Below the pieces are notes generated by a model, which was not told the DNA's origin, did no database searches, and saw only the letters and a list, made by a program, of their open reading frames with translations. A stretch of 64,000 bases of DNA. It comes from an uncultured Bacteroidota bacterium (lineage in GTDB: Bacteria > Bacteroidota > Bacteroidia > Bacteroidales > P3). The position numbers and the translations under genes are program-made. This document shows, piece by piece, positions 17,165-24,291 of this stretch (positions are counted from its first letter, which is position 1; each line of letters begins with the position of its first letter). The DNA is taken from NCBI GenBank assembly GCA_902777005.1, contig CACYSB010000007.1, positions 1 through 64,000 of the forward strand. Direction: 5' to 3'.

Positions 17165-17785
17165 TTACCTTTCACTTTCGTAAAAGTGCATTTCCGTCAA
17201 ATACTTGTACACCGGCTCCGTCAGCAGGTAGCGCACATCCTTGCGTGCCGCTATCTGTTCCCTTATGTAGCTGGAGCTGATGTCTATCATCGGTACGTCA
17301 ACCATGGTCACATTCGGGTGCTCCTTGCGGGTGCAGCGCTCACTCCCGGGCCTTGGATAAACATATATCTTGTAGTTCTCCAGTATGTACTCGTAATTGC
17401 GCCACCGGTGCAGGTTTGCCAGGTTGTCGCTGCCCATGATGAGGCAGAACTCGCGGTCGGGGTACTTCTCCGCCAGCGCCGCCAGCGTCACCACCGTGTA
17501 GCTCGGCACCGGCAGGTGCATCTCGATGTCGCAGGCACGCAAGTGGTAGTTGTCCTCTATTGCCCTGCGCACCATCTGCATCCTGTGATGGTCGGCAAGC
17601 AGCGTGGCGCGCTCCTTCAGCGGGTTCTGTGGACTCACCACAAACCACACCTCATCGATGCCTTCCTGCTGCTGCATTGTATTGGCAATGATGAGGTGCC
17701 CCACATGTATCGGATTGAAAGACCCAAAAAAAAGAGCGGTGCTCTTTTTTTTAGTGGGTAGTGGGTAGTGGGTAGTGGGTAGCAT
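17165..17785 (-). CDS. nadD: Nicotinate-nucleotide adenylyltransferase with repeat-derived N-terminus
   Basis: 206 residues. NadD joins nicotinate mononucleotide and ATP to give deamido-NAD. The nucleotidyl-transferase motif is F-F-G-S-F-N-P-I-H-V-G-H-L (residues about 19-31) and the C-terminal motif is I-S-S-S-Y-I-R. The first 14 residues (M-L-P-T-T-H-Y-P-L-P-T-K-K-K) are odd: they are the translation of four tandem copies of the heptamer TACCCAC (17754-17781) and an A-run. No other ATG, GTG or TTG in frame lies between that array and the catalytic motif, so the start at 17785 appears to come from the inserted repeat. A hairpin with an eight-T run (17726-17752) also falls inside the first 20 codons. 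Confidence 0.88.
   Translation of the reverse strand: MLPTTHYPLPTKKKSTALFFGSFNPIHVGHLIIANTMQQQEGIDEVWFVVSPQNPLKERATLLADHHRMQMVRRAIEDNYHLRACDIEMHLPVPSYTVVTLAALAEKYPDREFCLIMGSDNLANLHRWRNYEYILENYKIYVYPRPGSERCTRKEHPNVTMVDVPMIDISSSYIREQIAARKDVRYLLTEPVYKYLTEMHFYESER
17726..17752. terminator. Terminator-shaped hairpin inside the 5' end of nadD
   Basis: Eight A plus GAGC, loop GGT, GCTC plus eight T form a perfect 12-bp palindrome (17726-17737 with 17741-17752). Read on the minus strand it ends in an eight-T run, so it could stop transcripts coming from the S23 gene. It is also translated as part of nadD. Confidence 0.5.
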
Positions 17786-17789
17786 AGGG
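17754..17789. repeat. Left inverted array of a 7-base unit (GTGGGTA x4)
   Basis: Four exact copies of GTGGGTA at 17754-17781, then GCATAGGG at 17782-17789. The complement matches the right array at 18171-18206, including the outer octamer (CCCTATGC here, CCCTGTGC there), so the two form inverted repeats around the four-helix-bundle gene. Confidence 0.85.
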
Positions 17790-17801
17790 CAAACTCTTGT
17801 T

Positions 17802-18164
17802 TCAGCTTACAGGCAACGTCTTTACTAGCGATGACAACATTCTGTTTATTTCATCCAAGACTTGCATAAGCTCCGAAATATCATCATCGGACAAATAGCC
17901 AATCGAAACACATATCAACAACTGCGTTTCCAACTCAGCCCTTGATCCTTGAGCATAGGCAATAAACCGGGCAAACTCAGAGCCTCCGCTCCGCTGCTGA
18001 CCCTCTGCGATATTTGACGGTATCGACACCGCACATCTGCGCATCTGGTCAGACAACGCAAACATCTCTTCTTTGGGTAGCTTTTTCACAAGGGAATATA
18101 ACAATTTGACAGCAGTCATGGACTTCTGCCAAACAATTAGTTCCCTATAATTTTTCACCGTCAT
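17802..18164 (-). CDS. Four-helix-bundle protein (S23 / 23S rRNA intervening-sequence family)
   Basis: 120 residues from ATG 18164 (a GTG at 18185 is possible but lies in the repeat). Family pattern: Y-R-E-L-I-V-W-Q-K-S-M at the start, then A-L-S-D-Q-M-R-R-C-A-V-S-I-P-S-N-I-A-E-G-Q-Q-R near residue 40, F-A-R-F-I-A-Y-A-Q-G-S-R-A-E-L-E-T-Q-L, and G-Y-L-S. Homologues are encoded inside intervening sequences of 23S rRNA and as stand-alone genes scattered in Bacteroidota genomes; the Avd protein of diversity-generating retroelements has the same fold. The molecular role is unknown. Here it sits between inverted heptamer arrays, separating a secreted-protein gene from nadD, which suggests insertion. 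Confidence 0.85.
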   Translation of the reverse strand: MTVKNYRELIVWQKSMTAVKLLYSLVKKLPKEEMFALSDQMRRCAVSIPSNIAEGQQRSGGSEFARFIAYAQGSRAELETQLLICVSIGYLSDDDISELMQVLDEINRMLSSLVKTLPVS

Positions 18165-18170
18165 ACAACA

Positions 18171-18206
18171 CCCTGTGCTACACACTACCCACTATCCACT
18201 ATCCAC
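18171..18206. repeat. Right inverted heptamer array (TACACAC, TACCCAC, TATCCAC x2)
   Basis: CCCTGTGC at 18171-18178 is followed by four 7-base units ending at 18206. It is the inverted counterpart of the array at 17754-17789, with three of the four units degenerate. The stop codon of the next gene (18206-18208) lies at its outer edge. Confidence 0.8.
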
Positions 18207-18802
18207 TAATAGTATTTGTACGCCGTCTCTATCTTGATATGGCGCAGCTTCTGTCCGCGGAAGGTGTATATCTCCGCCACCTCGCCGGCGCCGCTGACAA
18301 CCTTCAGCACCGTCACATCGGCGGTGTACGACTTCGGGTACTTCTTGAAGAACACATTGAACACCTCGTCCTTCGTCATGCCCACATGCAGGCCGTTCAC
18401 CAGCTGCACCTCCTTGTCGGTGATGTAGCCGCCCAGCAGCTCCACCTTCTTGGTCCAGATGCTGTAGTACATGTCTATGTAGCTGTCGTCATAGCGGCGC
18501 ATGCGGTTCACGCTCACCTCCATCGAGTCGTAGTACTTCTTGTACCCGATGTCGCGGTACCACGAGAGCTGGTTGTCGGTGATATACTGCTCCACGGAAC
18601 TCCACTCGCCGAAGGGGTAGATAATGTAGCCCGCCAGAGAGTAGATGGTCATAGTGTCGGTATACACCTTGATGTCCTTAATCAGGTATTCGGGGCGGCT
18701 GAAGCTCATCATGCGCATGGCCTTGGCGCGCGAAGCCACCTGCTGCGAGAAACCCGCCGTGGCCATCAGCAGCAAGGCTGCCAGTGTCAGTGTTCTTTTC
18801 AT
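18206..18802 (-). CDS. Secreted protein of unknown function
   Basis: 198 residues. A signal peptide (M-K-R-T-L-T-L-A-A-L-L-L-M-A-T-A-G-F-S-Q) is followed by a Tyr-rich mature part. One stretch, N-G-L-H-V-G-M-T-K-D-E-V-F-N-V-F-F near residue 140, resembles the G-M-T-x-x-x-V helix of SmpA/BamE-like small lipoproteins, but there is no lipobox Cys and the resemblance is short. The stop codon TAG touches the heptamer array, so the native 3' end may have been changed by that insertion. I do not recognise a family. Confidence 0.6.
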   Translation of the reverse strand: MKRTLTLAALLLMATAGFSQQVASRAKAMRMMSFSRPEYLIKDIKVYTDTMTIYSLAGYIIYPFGEWSSVEQYITDNQLSWYRDIGYKKYYDSMEVSVNRMRRYDDSYIDMYYSIWTKKVELLGGYITDKEVQLVNGLHVGMTKDEVFNVFFKKYPKSYTADVTVLKVVSGAGEVAEIYTFRGQKLRHIKIETAYKYY

Positions 18803-18825
18803 GTATTTTACAATATTTTAGACAT

Positions 18826-18866
18826 AATAACGCGCGACGCATAATATTATTGCGTCGCGCGTTATT
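18826..18866. terminator. Long perfect hairpin between two minus-strand genes
   Basis: A 16-bp perfect stem (18826-18841 with 18851-18866), very GC-rich at its centre (CGCGCGACGC), with an AT loop. A run of T follows on the plus side. It sits 25 bases downstream of the T9SS protein gene (minus strand) and upstream of the secreted-protein gene, so it most likely ends the former. Confidence 0.7.
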
Positions 18867-18891
18867 TTTTTTGCCTTTATCAGGCAAGTGC

Positions 18892-20430
18892 TTATTTCAC
18901 AATGCTCAGGCGGTCAATGGCGGTACCGTTGTCGGTGATGACGCGCACGATATAGCTGCCGGCGCTGACGGCGGTCAGGTCCACAATGCTGGTGGTCGAA
19001 GCGGCCACAGTGCGGCCGGTGACATCGAGCACCTCAACCTGACGCAGGCCTTCGGCGCGGACAACCAACTTGTCGCTGGCGGGGTTGGGATAGAACGACA
19101 TGGTGACATCGTTCACATCATTGATACCAACAACAGCCTCGTTAGAGATGGCAATATCGTCAATGTCAAGGTAGAACATATCGGAGCTGCCATAGTGGCG
19201 GAAACCGATGTATACGGTCTGGCCCTTATAGGCACCGAGCGGGATGGCACGCTTCACCCAGTTACTAGTGGCGGTGTAGTGGCCAATCTCGGTAGCAGCA
19301 GCGATGGTGGGCTCGGTAGCCACATACACGCGGTACTTCTCTGCAGCATAGCTGGCATCCTGGCCTTTATCATACCAAACGAGGGTCAGGTTGTCGTTAT
19401 CGGGCAACTCAATGGCTTCGGTAAATGCCCAGTTGTCGGGAGTAAGAGCCACCCAGCTCTGACCAGTACTATAGCAGGAAGCCGAGGCAAGCATACCGTT
19501 GGAATTACCATAACCACTTCCATTGCCGCGCAGATAGCCAAGGGTCCAGTTGCGGCCGTCTCCGTCGGCATCAATATATGTCCAGTCTGCGCACTCAGCC
19601 TCATCCTCGAAATCAACATAGTAAGCATACGGCATGATAGTGATGGTCGTGTTCTTAGTATCGGTACCTGCCTCGCTGGTCAGGGTCAACGTCACATTGT
19701 AGGTGCCAACGGCATCAAAGGTGCTGGTCACGGTGTCACCGGTGGCGGTGGCAGGATTGCCTCCCTGGAATGTCCATTCTGCTGTGGCACCATCGATAGG
19801 AATATAATCGGCAATGAAAGTAACAGGCTGGCCAACCTTACCGACAGCGGGATGATTGATTCCCATAACCATGCCAGGACGCGGCGAATTGGCGATCAAA
19901 CTATTCACTTTTTCAGCAACAGTGGCAAAAGGGGTATCTGAGCCAAAACCCCAGTCCTCCTCATAGATATGGCAGAAATAACCGCTGGGAGTGACAAAAT
20001 AGATGGCGGGCACATAGCCGGTGGGGTCAATCATACTTTCACATTCGTAGCAGTCAATCAGACGGAAAGGAATGGGATCGCCGGCGGCATTGACCGTCCA
20101 GTTACCTTGCGTATTGCTGCCAGTGCCCTGGATGTCAGCGAGAGTTGTTCTGTAGTCACTCTCAACCCATAGCACGCACACCTGGTCGCTCATATTCTCG
20201 TAAAGATACTCGAAAATACCCGAACGATGGAATCTGAAGCAAGGACCGCACCAAGTGGCGGAATAGTCAACAATGACATACTTGCCAGCTGCCAGAGTAT
20301 CGGCCACATTGACAGGGTTGCCGTAGATATCCTCTGTCGAAAAACCTTCGCCGTGAATCGGTGTCCAGGTCTGTGCATTTGCGGCCATACCCATCAGGGC
20401 CATAGCCAAAATAAATACTACTTTCTTCAT
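18892..20430 (-). CDS. T9SS-exported protein: thioredoxin fold, PKD, adhesin-like domain, sorting tail
   Basis: 512 residues from ATG 20430; longer frames upstream run through the promoter and repeat copy B and are rejected. Order: signal peptide (residues 1-20), a thioredoxin/TlpA-like domain with C61-G-P-C64 after V-D-Y-S-A-T-W, a PKD-type domain (about 205-285, A-E-W-T-F-Q-G-G-N-P), a choice-of-anchor J/cleaved-adhesin-like domain (W-T-L-G-Y to F-Y-L-D-I-D-D-I-A-I), and a type A T9SS sorting domain at the C-terminus (S-F-Y-P-N-P-A-S-D-K-L-V-V). It is predicted to be exported to the surface or medium. A redox-active CGPC on an exported adhesin-like protein is the notable combination; the substrate is unknown. 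Confidence 0.85.
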   Translation of the reverse strand: MKKVVFILAMALMGMAANAQTWTPIHGEGFSTEDIYGNPVNVADTLAAGKYVIVDYSATWCGPCFRFHRSGIFEYLYENMSDQVCVLWVESDYRTTLADIQGTGSNTQGNWTVNAAGDPIPFRLIDCYECESMIDPTGYVPAIYFVTPSGYFCHIYEEDWGFGSDTPFATVAEKVNSLIANSPRPGMVMGINHPAVGKVGQPVTFIADYIPIDGATAEWTFQGGNPATATGDTVTSTFDAVGTYNVTLTLTSEAGTDTKNTTITIMPYAYYVDFEDEAECADWTYIDADGDGRNWTLGYLRGNGSGYGNSNGMLASASCYSTGQSWVALTPDNWAFTEAIELPDNDNLTLVWYDKGQDASYAAEKYRVYVATEPTIAAATEIGHYTATSNWVKRAIPLGAYKGQTVYIGFRHYGSSDMFYLDIDDIAISNEAVVGINDVNDVTMSFYPNPASDKLVVRAEGLRQVEVLDVTGRTVAASTTSIVDLTAVSAGSYIVRVITDNGTAIDRLSIVK

Positions 20431-20472
20431 ATTGTGTGTTTTAAAAAAAAATTTCATCCTTATAAACAGGAG

Positions 20473-20501
20473 CAAAGATACATATTTTTTGAAACATGCA
20501 A
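20473..20501 (-). promoter_or_regulatory. Promoter of the T9SS thioredoxin-fold gene
   Basis: On the minus strand, TATCTTTG (plus 20473-20480) with TTG (plus 20499-20501) 18 bases upstream. The start codon is 42 bases downstream of the -7 box. Confidence 0.7.
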
Positions 20502-20568
20502 CTATTTTTCTTGCAAAAAGATGTTTTTTAACATTTTTTCTCCCGTTGGCCGCATCCTCCGCATCGCC

Positions 20569-20667
20569 GCTCCGACATCGCTCCGACTGTTCTACGGTTG
20601 TTCTACTGTTGTTTACCGGTTTATAACCGTAAAACAACCGTAGAACAACCGTTGAGCAGACGTAGAG
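20569..20667. repeat. Interspersed palindromic repeat, copy B
   Basis: It contains the core CCGACTGTTCTACGGTTG at 20583, then units GTTCTACTGTTGTTTACCGG, a short TTTATA centre and the inverted arm with ACAACCGTAGAACAACCG. About 28 of 33 bases pair between the arms. It lies between the divergent promoters of the T9SS gene and rfbB. From 20668 to 20771 there is AT-rich DNA with no clear TAnnTTTG box for rfbB. Confidence 0.8.
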
Positions 20668-20771
20668 AATACAGGGAGGATTAGGCCAGACGAAGCTTTT
20701 TATTATTGTAAACACAATTTTTTTTCCGCCATGCCGTTAACTGAATTAGTTTAATGTAAAACAACATCACC

Positions 20772-21902
20772 ATGAATATCATCATCACCGGCGGCGCCGG
20801 ATTCATCGGGAGCCATGTGGTACGTCTGTTCGTCAACAAGTACCCGCAGTACAAGATCATCAACCTCGACAAGCTGACCTATGCCGGCAACCTGGCCAAC
20901 CTCAAGGACATTGAGGACAAACCCAACTACAAGTTCGTCAAGATGGACATCTGCGACTTCGACGGTGTCTACAAGCTGATGCAGGACGAAAAGGTCGACG
21001 GCATCATACACCTGGCCGCCGAGAGCCATGTGGACCGCTCGATCAAGGACCCCTTCACCTTCGCACAGACCAACGTGATGGGCACCCTCAGCCTGCTGCA
21101 GGCCGCCAAACTCTACTGGGAGAGCCTGCCGGAGAAATACGAAGGCAAGCGCTTCTACCACATCTCGACCGACGAGGTCTACGGCGCACTGGAGATGACG
21201 CACCCCGAGGGCATCAAGCCTCCCTTCACGACAAAAGCCAGTAGCGGCGAGCACCACCTGGCCTACGGCGAGAAGTTCTTCACCGAAGACCTCAAGTACC
21301 AGCCGCACAGCCCCTATAGCGCCGCCAAGGCCAGCAGCGACCACTTCGTGCGTGCCTTCCACGACACTTACGGCCTGCCGACCATCGTCACCAACTGTTC
21401 GAACAACTACGGCCCCTACCAGTTCCCCGAGAAGCTGATACCGCTCTTCATTAATAATATCCGCCACCGCAAGCCGCTGCCCGTCTATGGCAAGGGCGAG
21501 AACGTGCGCGACTGGCTCTACGTCGAGGACCACGCCCGTGCAATCGACCTCATCTTCCACAAAGGCAAGGTGGCCGAAACATACAACATCGGCGGCTTCA
21601 ACGAGTGGAAGAACATCGACATCATCAAGGTGGTCATCAACACCGTCGACCGCCTGCTGGGCCGCAAGGAGGGCGAGGACATGGACCTCATCACCTACGT
21701 CACCGACCGTGCGGGCCACGACATGCGCTACGCCATCGACAGCAGCAAGCTGCAGCGCGAGCTCGGCTGGGAGCCCAGCCTGCAGTTCGAGGAAGGCATC
21801 GAGAAGACCGTCCGCTGGTACCTCGACAATCAGGAGTGGATGGACAACGTCACCTCCGGCGATTATCTGAAGTACTACGAGGATATGTATGCTGGCAGAT
21901 AA
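20772..21902 (+). CDS. rfbB: dTDP-glucose 4,6-dehydratase
   Basis: 376 residues. This is an extended short-chain dehydrogenase: NAD-binding G7-G-A-G-F-I-G-S near the N-terminus, the catalytic triad region T133-D134-E135 in H-I-S-T-D-E-V-Y-G, and Y182-x3-K186. It converts dTDP-glucose to dTDP-4-keto-6-deoxyglucose for dTDP-rhamnose and other deoxysugars of surface polysaccharide. It is alone here: no rfbA, rfbC or rfbD is adjacent. It has a length and motif order like RmlB but an insertion between residues 113 and 160 compared with the shortest members. A strong terminator follows at 21924. Confidence 0.92.
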   Translation: MNIIITGGAGFIGSHVVRLFVNKYPQYKIINLDKLTYAGNLANLKDIEDKPNYKFVKMDICDFDGVYKLMQDEKVDGIIHLAAESHVDRSIKDPFTFAQTNVMGTLSLLQAAKLYWESLPEKYEGKRFYHISTDEVYGALEMTHPEGIKPPFTTKASSGEHHLAYGEKFFTEDLKYQPHSPYSAAKASSDHFVRAFHDTYGLPTIVTNCSNNYGPYQFPEKLIPLFINNIRHRKPLPVYGKGENVRDWLYVEDHARAIDLIFHKGKVAETYNIGGFNEWKNIDIIKVVINTVDRLLGRKEGEDMDLITYVTDRAGHDMRYAIDSSKLQRELGWEPSLQFEEGIEKTVRWYLDNQEWMDNVTSGDYLKYYEDMYAGR

Positions 21903-21923
21903 ACCCCTACAGGACAATTATTT

Positions 21924-21951
21924 ATTAGAGGGCACAGAAGTGTCCTCTAAT
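21924..21951 (+). terminator. Intrinsic terminator after rfbB
   Basis: A 12-bp stem (21924-21935 with 21940-21951, one G-T pair, loop AGAA) is followed by nine T. Confidence 0.88.
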
Positions 21952-21955
21952 TTTT

Positions 21956-22007
21956 TTTTGCATTACGCACAATATACAGATAATTTCCTCGTTTCTTAAC
22001 TAAGAAA
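21956..22007 (+). promoter_or_regulatory. Promoter and probable operator of the BlaI/BlaR1-type pair
   Basis: TTTTG (21956-21960), 20 bases, then TAATTTCC (21981-21988), close to TAnnTTTG. Directly downstream and over the expected start point is a perfect inverted repeat TTTCTTA-AC-TAAGAAA (21992-22007). A dyad overlapping the start site fits autorepression by the BlaI-type protein encoded next; the operator assignment is inferred. Confidence 0.55.
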
Positions 22008-22033
22008 ATAATTACAAAACAATACATATAATT

Positions 22034-22387
22034 ATGCACAAGGAACTAACAAAGGCAGAAGAGCAGGTGATGCAAGCTATCTGGAAGGTTGGAAAAGGCT
22101 TTGCCAATGAGATTGTTGCCGCCGTGGAGGGCGACGCCGCCTACAACACAGTGCTCACGGTAGTCCGCATTTTGGAGCAGAAGGGGTTTGTGGCACACGA
22201 GACCTTCAACCGGTCGAACCGCTACTATCCTGTGGTTAGCCGCGAAGAATACATGCAGCAGCAGCTGAACGGCTTTGCGCAGCGTTACTTCGGCTCGTCG
22301 GCGAAGGCGCTGGTGAGCTTCCTGGTAGATAAGAATGAGGTCTCGCTTGCAGACCTTGAGGCAATAACCAAAGAACTGGAGAAATGA
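22034..22387 (+). CDS. BlaI/MecI/CopY-family transcriptional repressor
   Basis: 117 residues. The winged-helix start L-T-K-A-E-E-Q-V-M-Q-A-I-W-K is typical of the family, followed by Y-N-T-V-L-T-V-V-R-I-L-E-Q-K-G-F-V (recognition helix and wing) and a C-terminal dimerisation helix. In this family the repressor is cut or released when the partner M56 protease senses a signal. The next gene, starting inside the stop (22384), is such a protease. The dyad at 21992-22007 is the likely binding site. The signal is unknown, and no beta-lactamase is adjacent. Confidence 0.88.
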   Translation: MHKELTKAEEQVMQAIWKVGKGFANEIVAAVEGDAAYNTVLTVVRILEQKGFVAHETFNRSNRYYPVVSREEYMQQQLNGFAQRYFGSSAKALVSFLVDKNEVSLADLEAITKELEK

Positions 22388-23649
22388 TACACTGGATGAT
22401 TTTATCGACTCTGGCGACGGGGCTGTTCTACGGCCTCTACTGCCTGACGCTGCGGCGCGACCGCTGGCTGCAGCTGAGCATTGTGTATTTGGTGACGACG
22501 CTGTGGTTCAGTGTCGTATTCCCATGGTTCACGTTGCCCGAGAGCCTGGCGTCGGCATCGCAGAAGGTGATACCCACAGAGGGGTACATGATGACGCTGG
22601 ACGAGATTGACATTTCGGCCAATGCGGCGTCACGGACCATTAACCTGACGGACATCCACCTCATCGGCATTGCGCTGTGCCTGGCGTACCTGCTGTTCCA
22701 GCTGGGGGCGCAGGCGATTGCCATCGCCAGACTACGCCGCCGAAACACCGTCTACAAGACAGCCGACGGCTTCGACATTCCCCGCAAGGCGTCGCTCATA
22801 CTGCTCGACGACGACACAGCGCCTTACTCTTTCTTCAACCAGATAGTAGTGGGCACGCGAGGCCTCAGCGACGACGAGCTGCGCTGCATCCTGGCACACG
22901 AGTCGCACCACGTGAGCCATAACCACACCTACGACCTTTTGGCTGCATGGCTGCTGTGCTGCGGAGCGTGGTTCAACCCCTTCGCCTGGCTCATCATGCG
23001 CGAGATAAAGGCTGTGCATGAGTACCAGGCCGACGCCGCGTCGATAGGTGCCTGCGGCCGCGAGGACTATCTGCACCTGCTCTACAGGCAGGTTACCGGT
23101 ACAGGATATGGCCATATCACAAATAATTTCAAAAGTATCAACATCAAAAACCGTATCGTTATGATGAACAAAACCAAAACGCGCTTCGGCGCATGGAAGG
23201 TGCTGGCCGCGCTGCCCGTGGCGGCACTGTTGATGATGGTGGGCTGCAAGCAGGGAGCCCCCGAGAACACCGTCGCGGAAGAGGAGGCGGCCGTGGTGAA
23301 CGAGGCCACCGTGGAGCCGATAATCTTCACGAACGACAGCATGCCTGAAGGGCTCGTGGCACCCGAGTTCCCCGATGGCGCCGAGGCACTCTACAAGTAC
23401 ATTGCCGAGAACATCCACTACCCCGAGCAGGCCAAGGCCGACGGCATTGAAGGCCGGGTGCTGATACGCTTCGTGGTGATGAATGACGGCAGCATTGTCA
23501 ACGTCGACGTGGCCAAGGGTATCGGTGGTGGCTGCGACGAGGAGGCGGTGCGCGTGGTGAAGGGTATGCCCAAATGGAAACCAGCCATCTACGAGGGCAA
23601 AGCCGTCAACGTGCAGTACTGCATACCGATTAACTTCAAGCTTCAATGA
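22384..23649 (+). CDS. BlaR1-like M56 membrane metallopeptidase with TonB C-terminal domain
   Basis: 421 residues overlapping the repressor by four bases. Three N-terminal membrane segments (about 5-22, 32-50, 92-115) precede the zinc protease motif H172-E-S-H-H176 and a further ligand region E-Y-Q-A-D-A. After another hydrophobic segment (residues 277-288, V-L-A-A-L-P-V-A-A-L-L-M) comes a periplasmic linker, then a TonB_C domain (about 325-421, I-H-Y-P-E-Q-A-K-A-D-G-I-E-G-R-V). This M56-TonB_C build is common in Bacteroidota and lacks the penicillin-binding sensor domain of true BlaR1, so the trigger is probably something other than a beta-lactam. Confidence 0.85.
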   Translation: MIHWMILSTLATGLFYGLYCLTLRRDRWLQLSIVYLVTTLWFSVVFPWFTLPESLASASQKVIPTEGYMMTLDEIDISANAASRTINLTDIHLIGIALCLAYLLFQLGAQAIAIARLRRRNTVYKTADGFDIPRKASLILLDDDTAPYSFFNQIVVGTRGLSDDELRCILAHESHHVSHNHTYDLLAAWLLCCGAWFNPFAWLIMREIKAVHEYQADAASIGACGREDYLHLLYRQVTGTGYGHITNNFKSINIKNRIVMMNKTKTRFGAWKVLAALPVAALLMMVGCKQGAPENTVAEEEAAVVNEATVEPIIFTNDSMPEGLVAPEFPDGAEALYKYIAENIHYPEQAKADGIEGRVLIRFVVMNDGSIVNVDVAKGIGGGCDEEAVRVVKGMPKWKPAIYEGKAVNVQYCIPINFKLQ

Positions 23650-23667
23650 GGGCAATAAAAACCGATG

Positions 23668-23697
23668 GTGTGCGTTATTATATAAAGTAACGCACAC
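23668..23697 (+). terminator. Intrinsic terminator directly before the HAD gene
   Basis: A 10-bp stem GTGTGCGTTA/TAACGCACAC (23668-23677 with 23688-23697) is followed by six T ending one base before the ATG at 23704. Confidence 0.8.
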
Positions 23698-23703
23698 TTT
23701 TTT

Positions 23704-24291
23704 ATGCATAATATCATCTTCGACTTCGGCAATGTGCTGGTGCAATGGCATCCGGAACTTGTTTACGGCGAACACTTTGGCGACGAGGCCAAGGCGTGGT
23801 GGTTCCTGCGCCATGTGGCTGACACTACCTGGCGCAACCGCATTGATGCCGGAGAGAGCACCGACACATGCATCGCCGAACTCAAGGCGCAGCAACCGGA
23901 ATACAGTGACGCAATAGAACTCTACCGCTCGCGCTGGCGCGAGATGCTCACCGACGAGGTGCCCGGCATGCGCGAGGTTATCAACGATATTAGAAACAAG
24001 GGCTATGAGATATACGGCCTCACCAACTGGAGCATGGAGACCTTTCCTGAGGCGCGGGAGCGGTTCGGTATACTGAAGATGATTGACCGCTATGTGGTCA
24101 GTGGTGCCGAAGGCTTGGTGAAGCCCGACCACAGGCTCTTCCGTGTGCTCCTCGAACGCTACAGCCTCAAGGCCGAGGAGTGTATTTTCATTGATGACAA
24201 CCCAGACAATGTGGCTGCTGCCAAAGACCTCGGCATAACTGGCATAGTATTCACTGGCGCCGAGGAACTACGCGAACAATTAGGCCTATGA
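23704..24291 (+). CDS. HAD-superfamily phosphatase (YihX-like)
   Basis: 195 residues. Motif I is I-I-F-D7-F-G-N-V-L-V, the D-x-G-N-V form seen in YihX-type sugar-phosphate phosphatases, where Gly replaces the second Asp. Motif II is Y-G-L-T-N-W, the motif III lysine lies in G-L-V-K-P-D, and motif IV is F-I-D-D-N-P-D-N. It is a cytoplasmic phosphatase of small phosphorylated metabolites; the substrate is not determinable. The ATG starts immediately after the terminator T-run, so expression must come from read-through or an unseen promoter. It overlaps the thioesterase gene by four bases. Confidence 0.85.
   Translation: MHNIIFDFGNVLVQWHPELVYGEHFGDEAKAWWFLRHVADTTWRNRIDAGESTDTCIAELKAQQPEYSDAIELYRSRWREMLTDEVPGMREVINDIRNKGYEIYGLTNWSMETFPEARERFGILKMIDRYVVSGAEGLVKPDHRLFRVLLERYSLKAEECIFIDDNPDNVAAAKDLGITGIVFTGAEELREQLGL

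Noticed and set aside
17754..18206. Heptamer arrays as a CRISPR or plasmid iteron set
   Set aside because: Units are 7 bases with no spacers, arranged as an inverted pair around one gene; neither cas genes nor a replication initiator is present.
22034..23649. Beta-lactam resistance regulon
   Set aside because: The sensor has M56 and TonB_C domains but no penicillin-binding domain, and no beta-lactamase gene adjoins.
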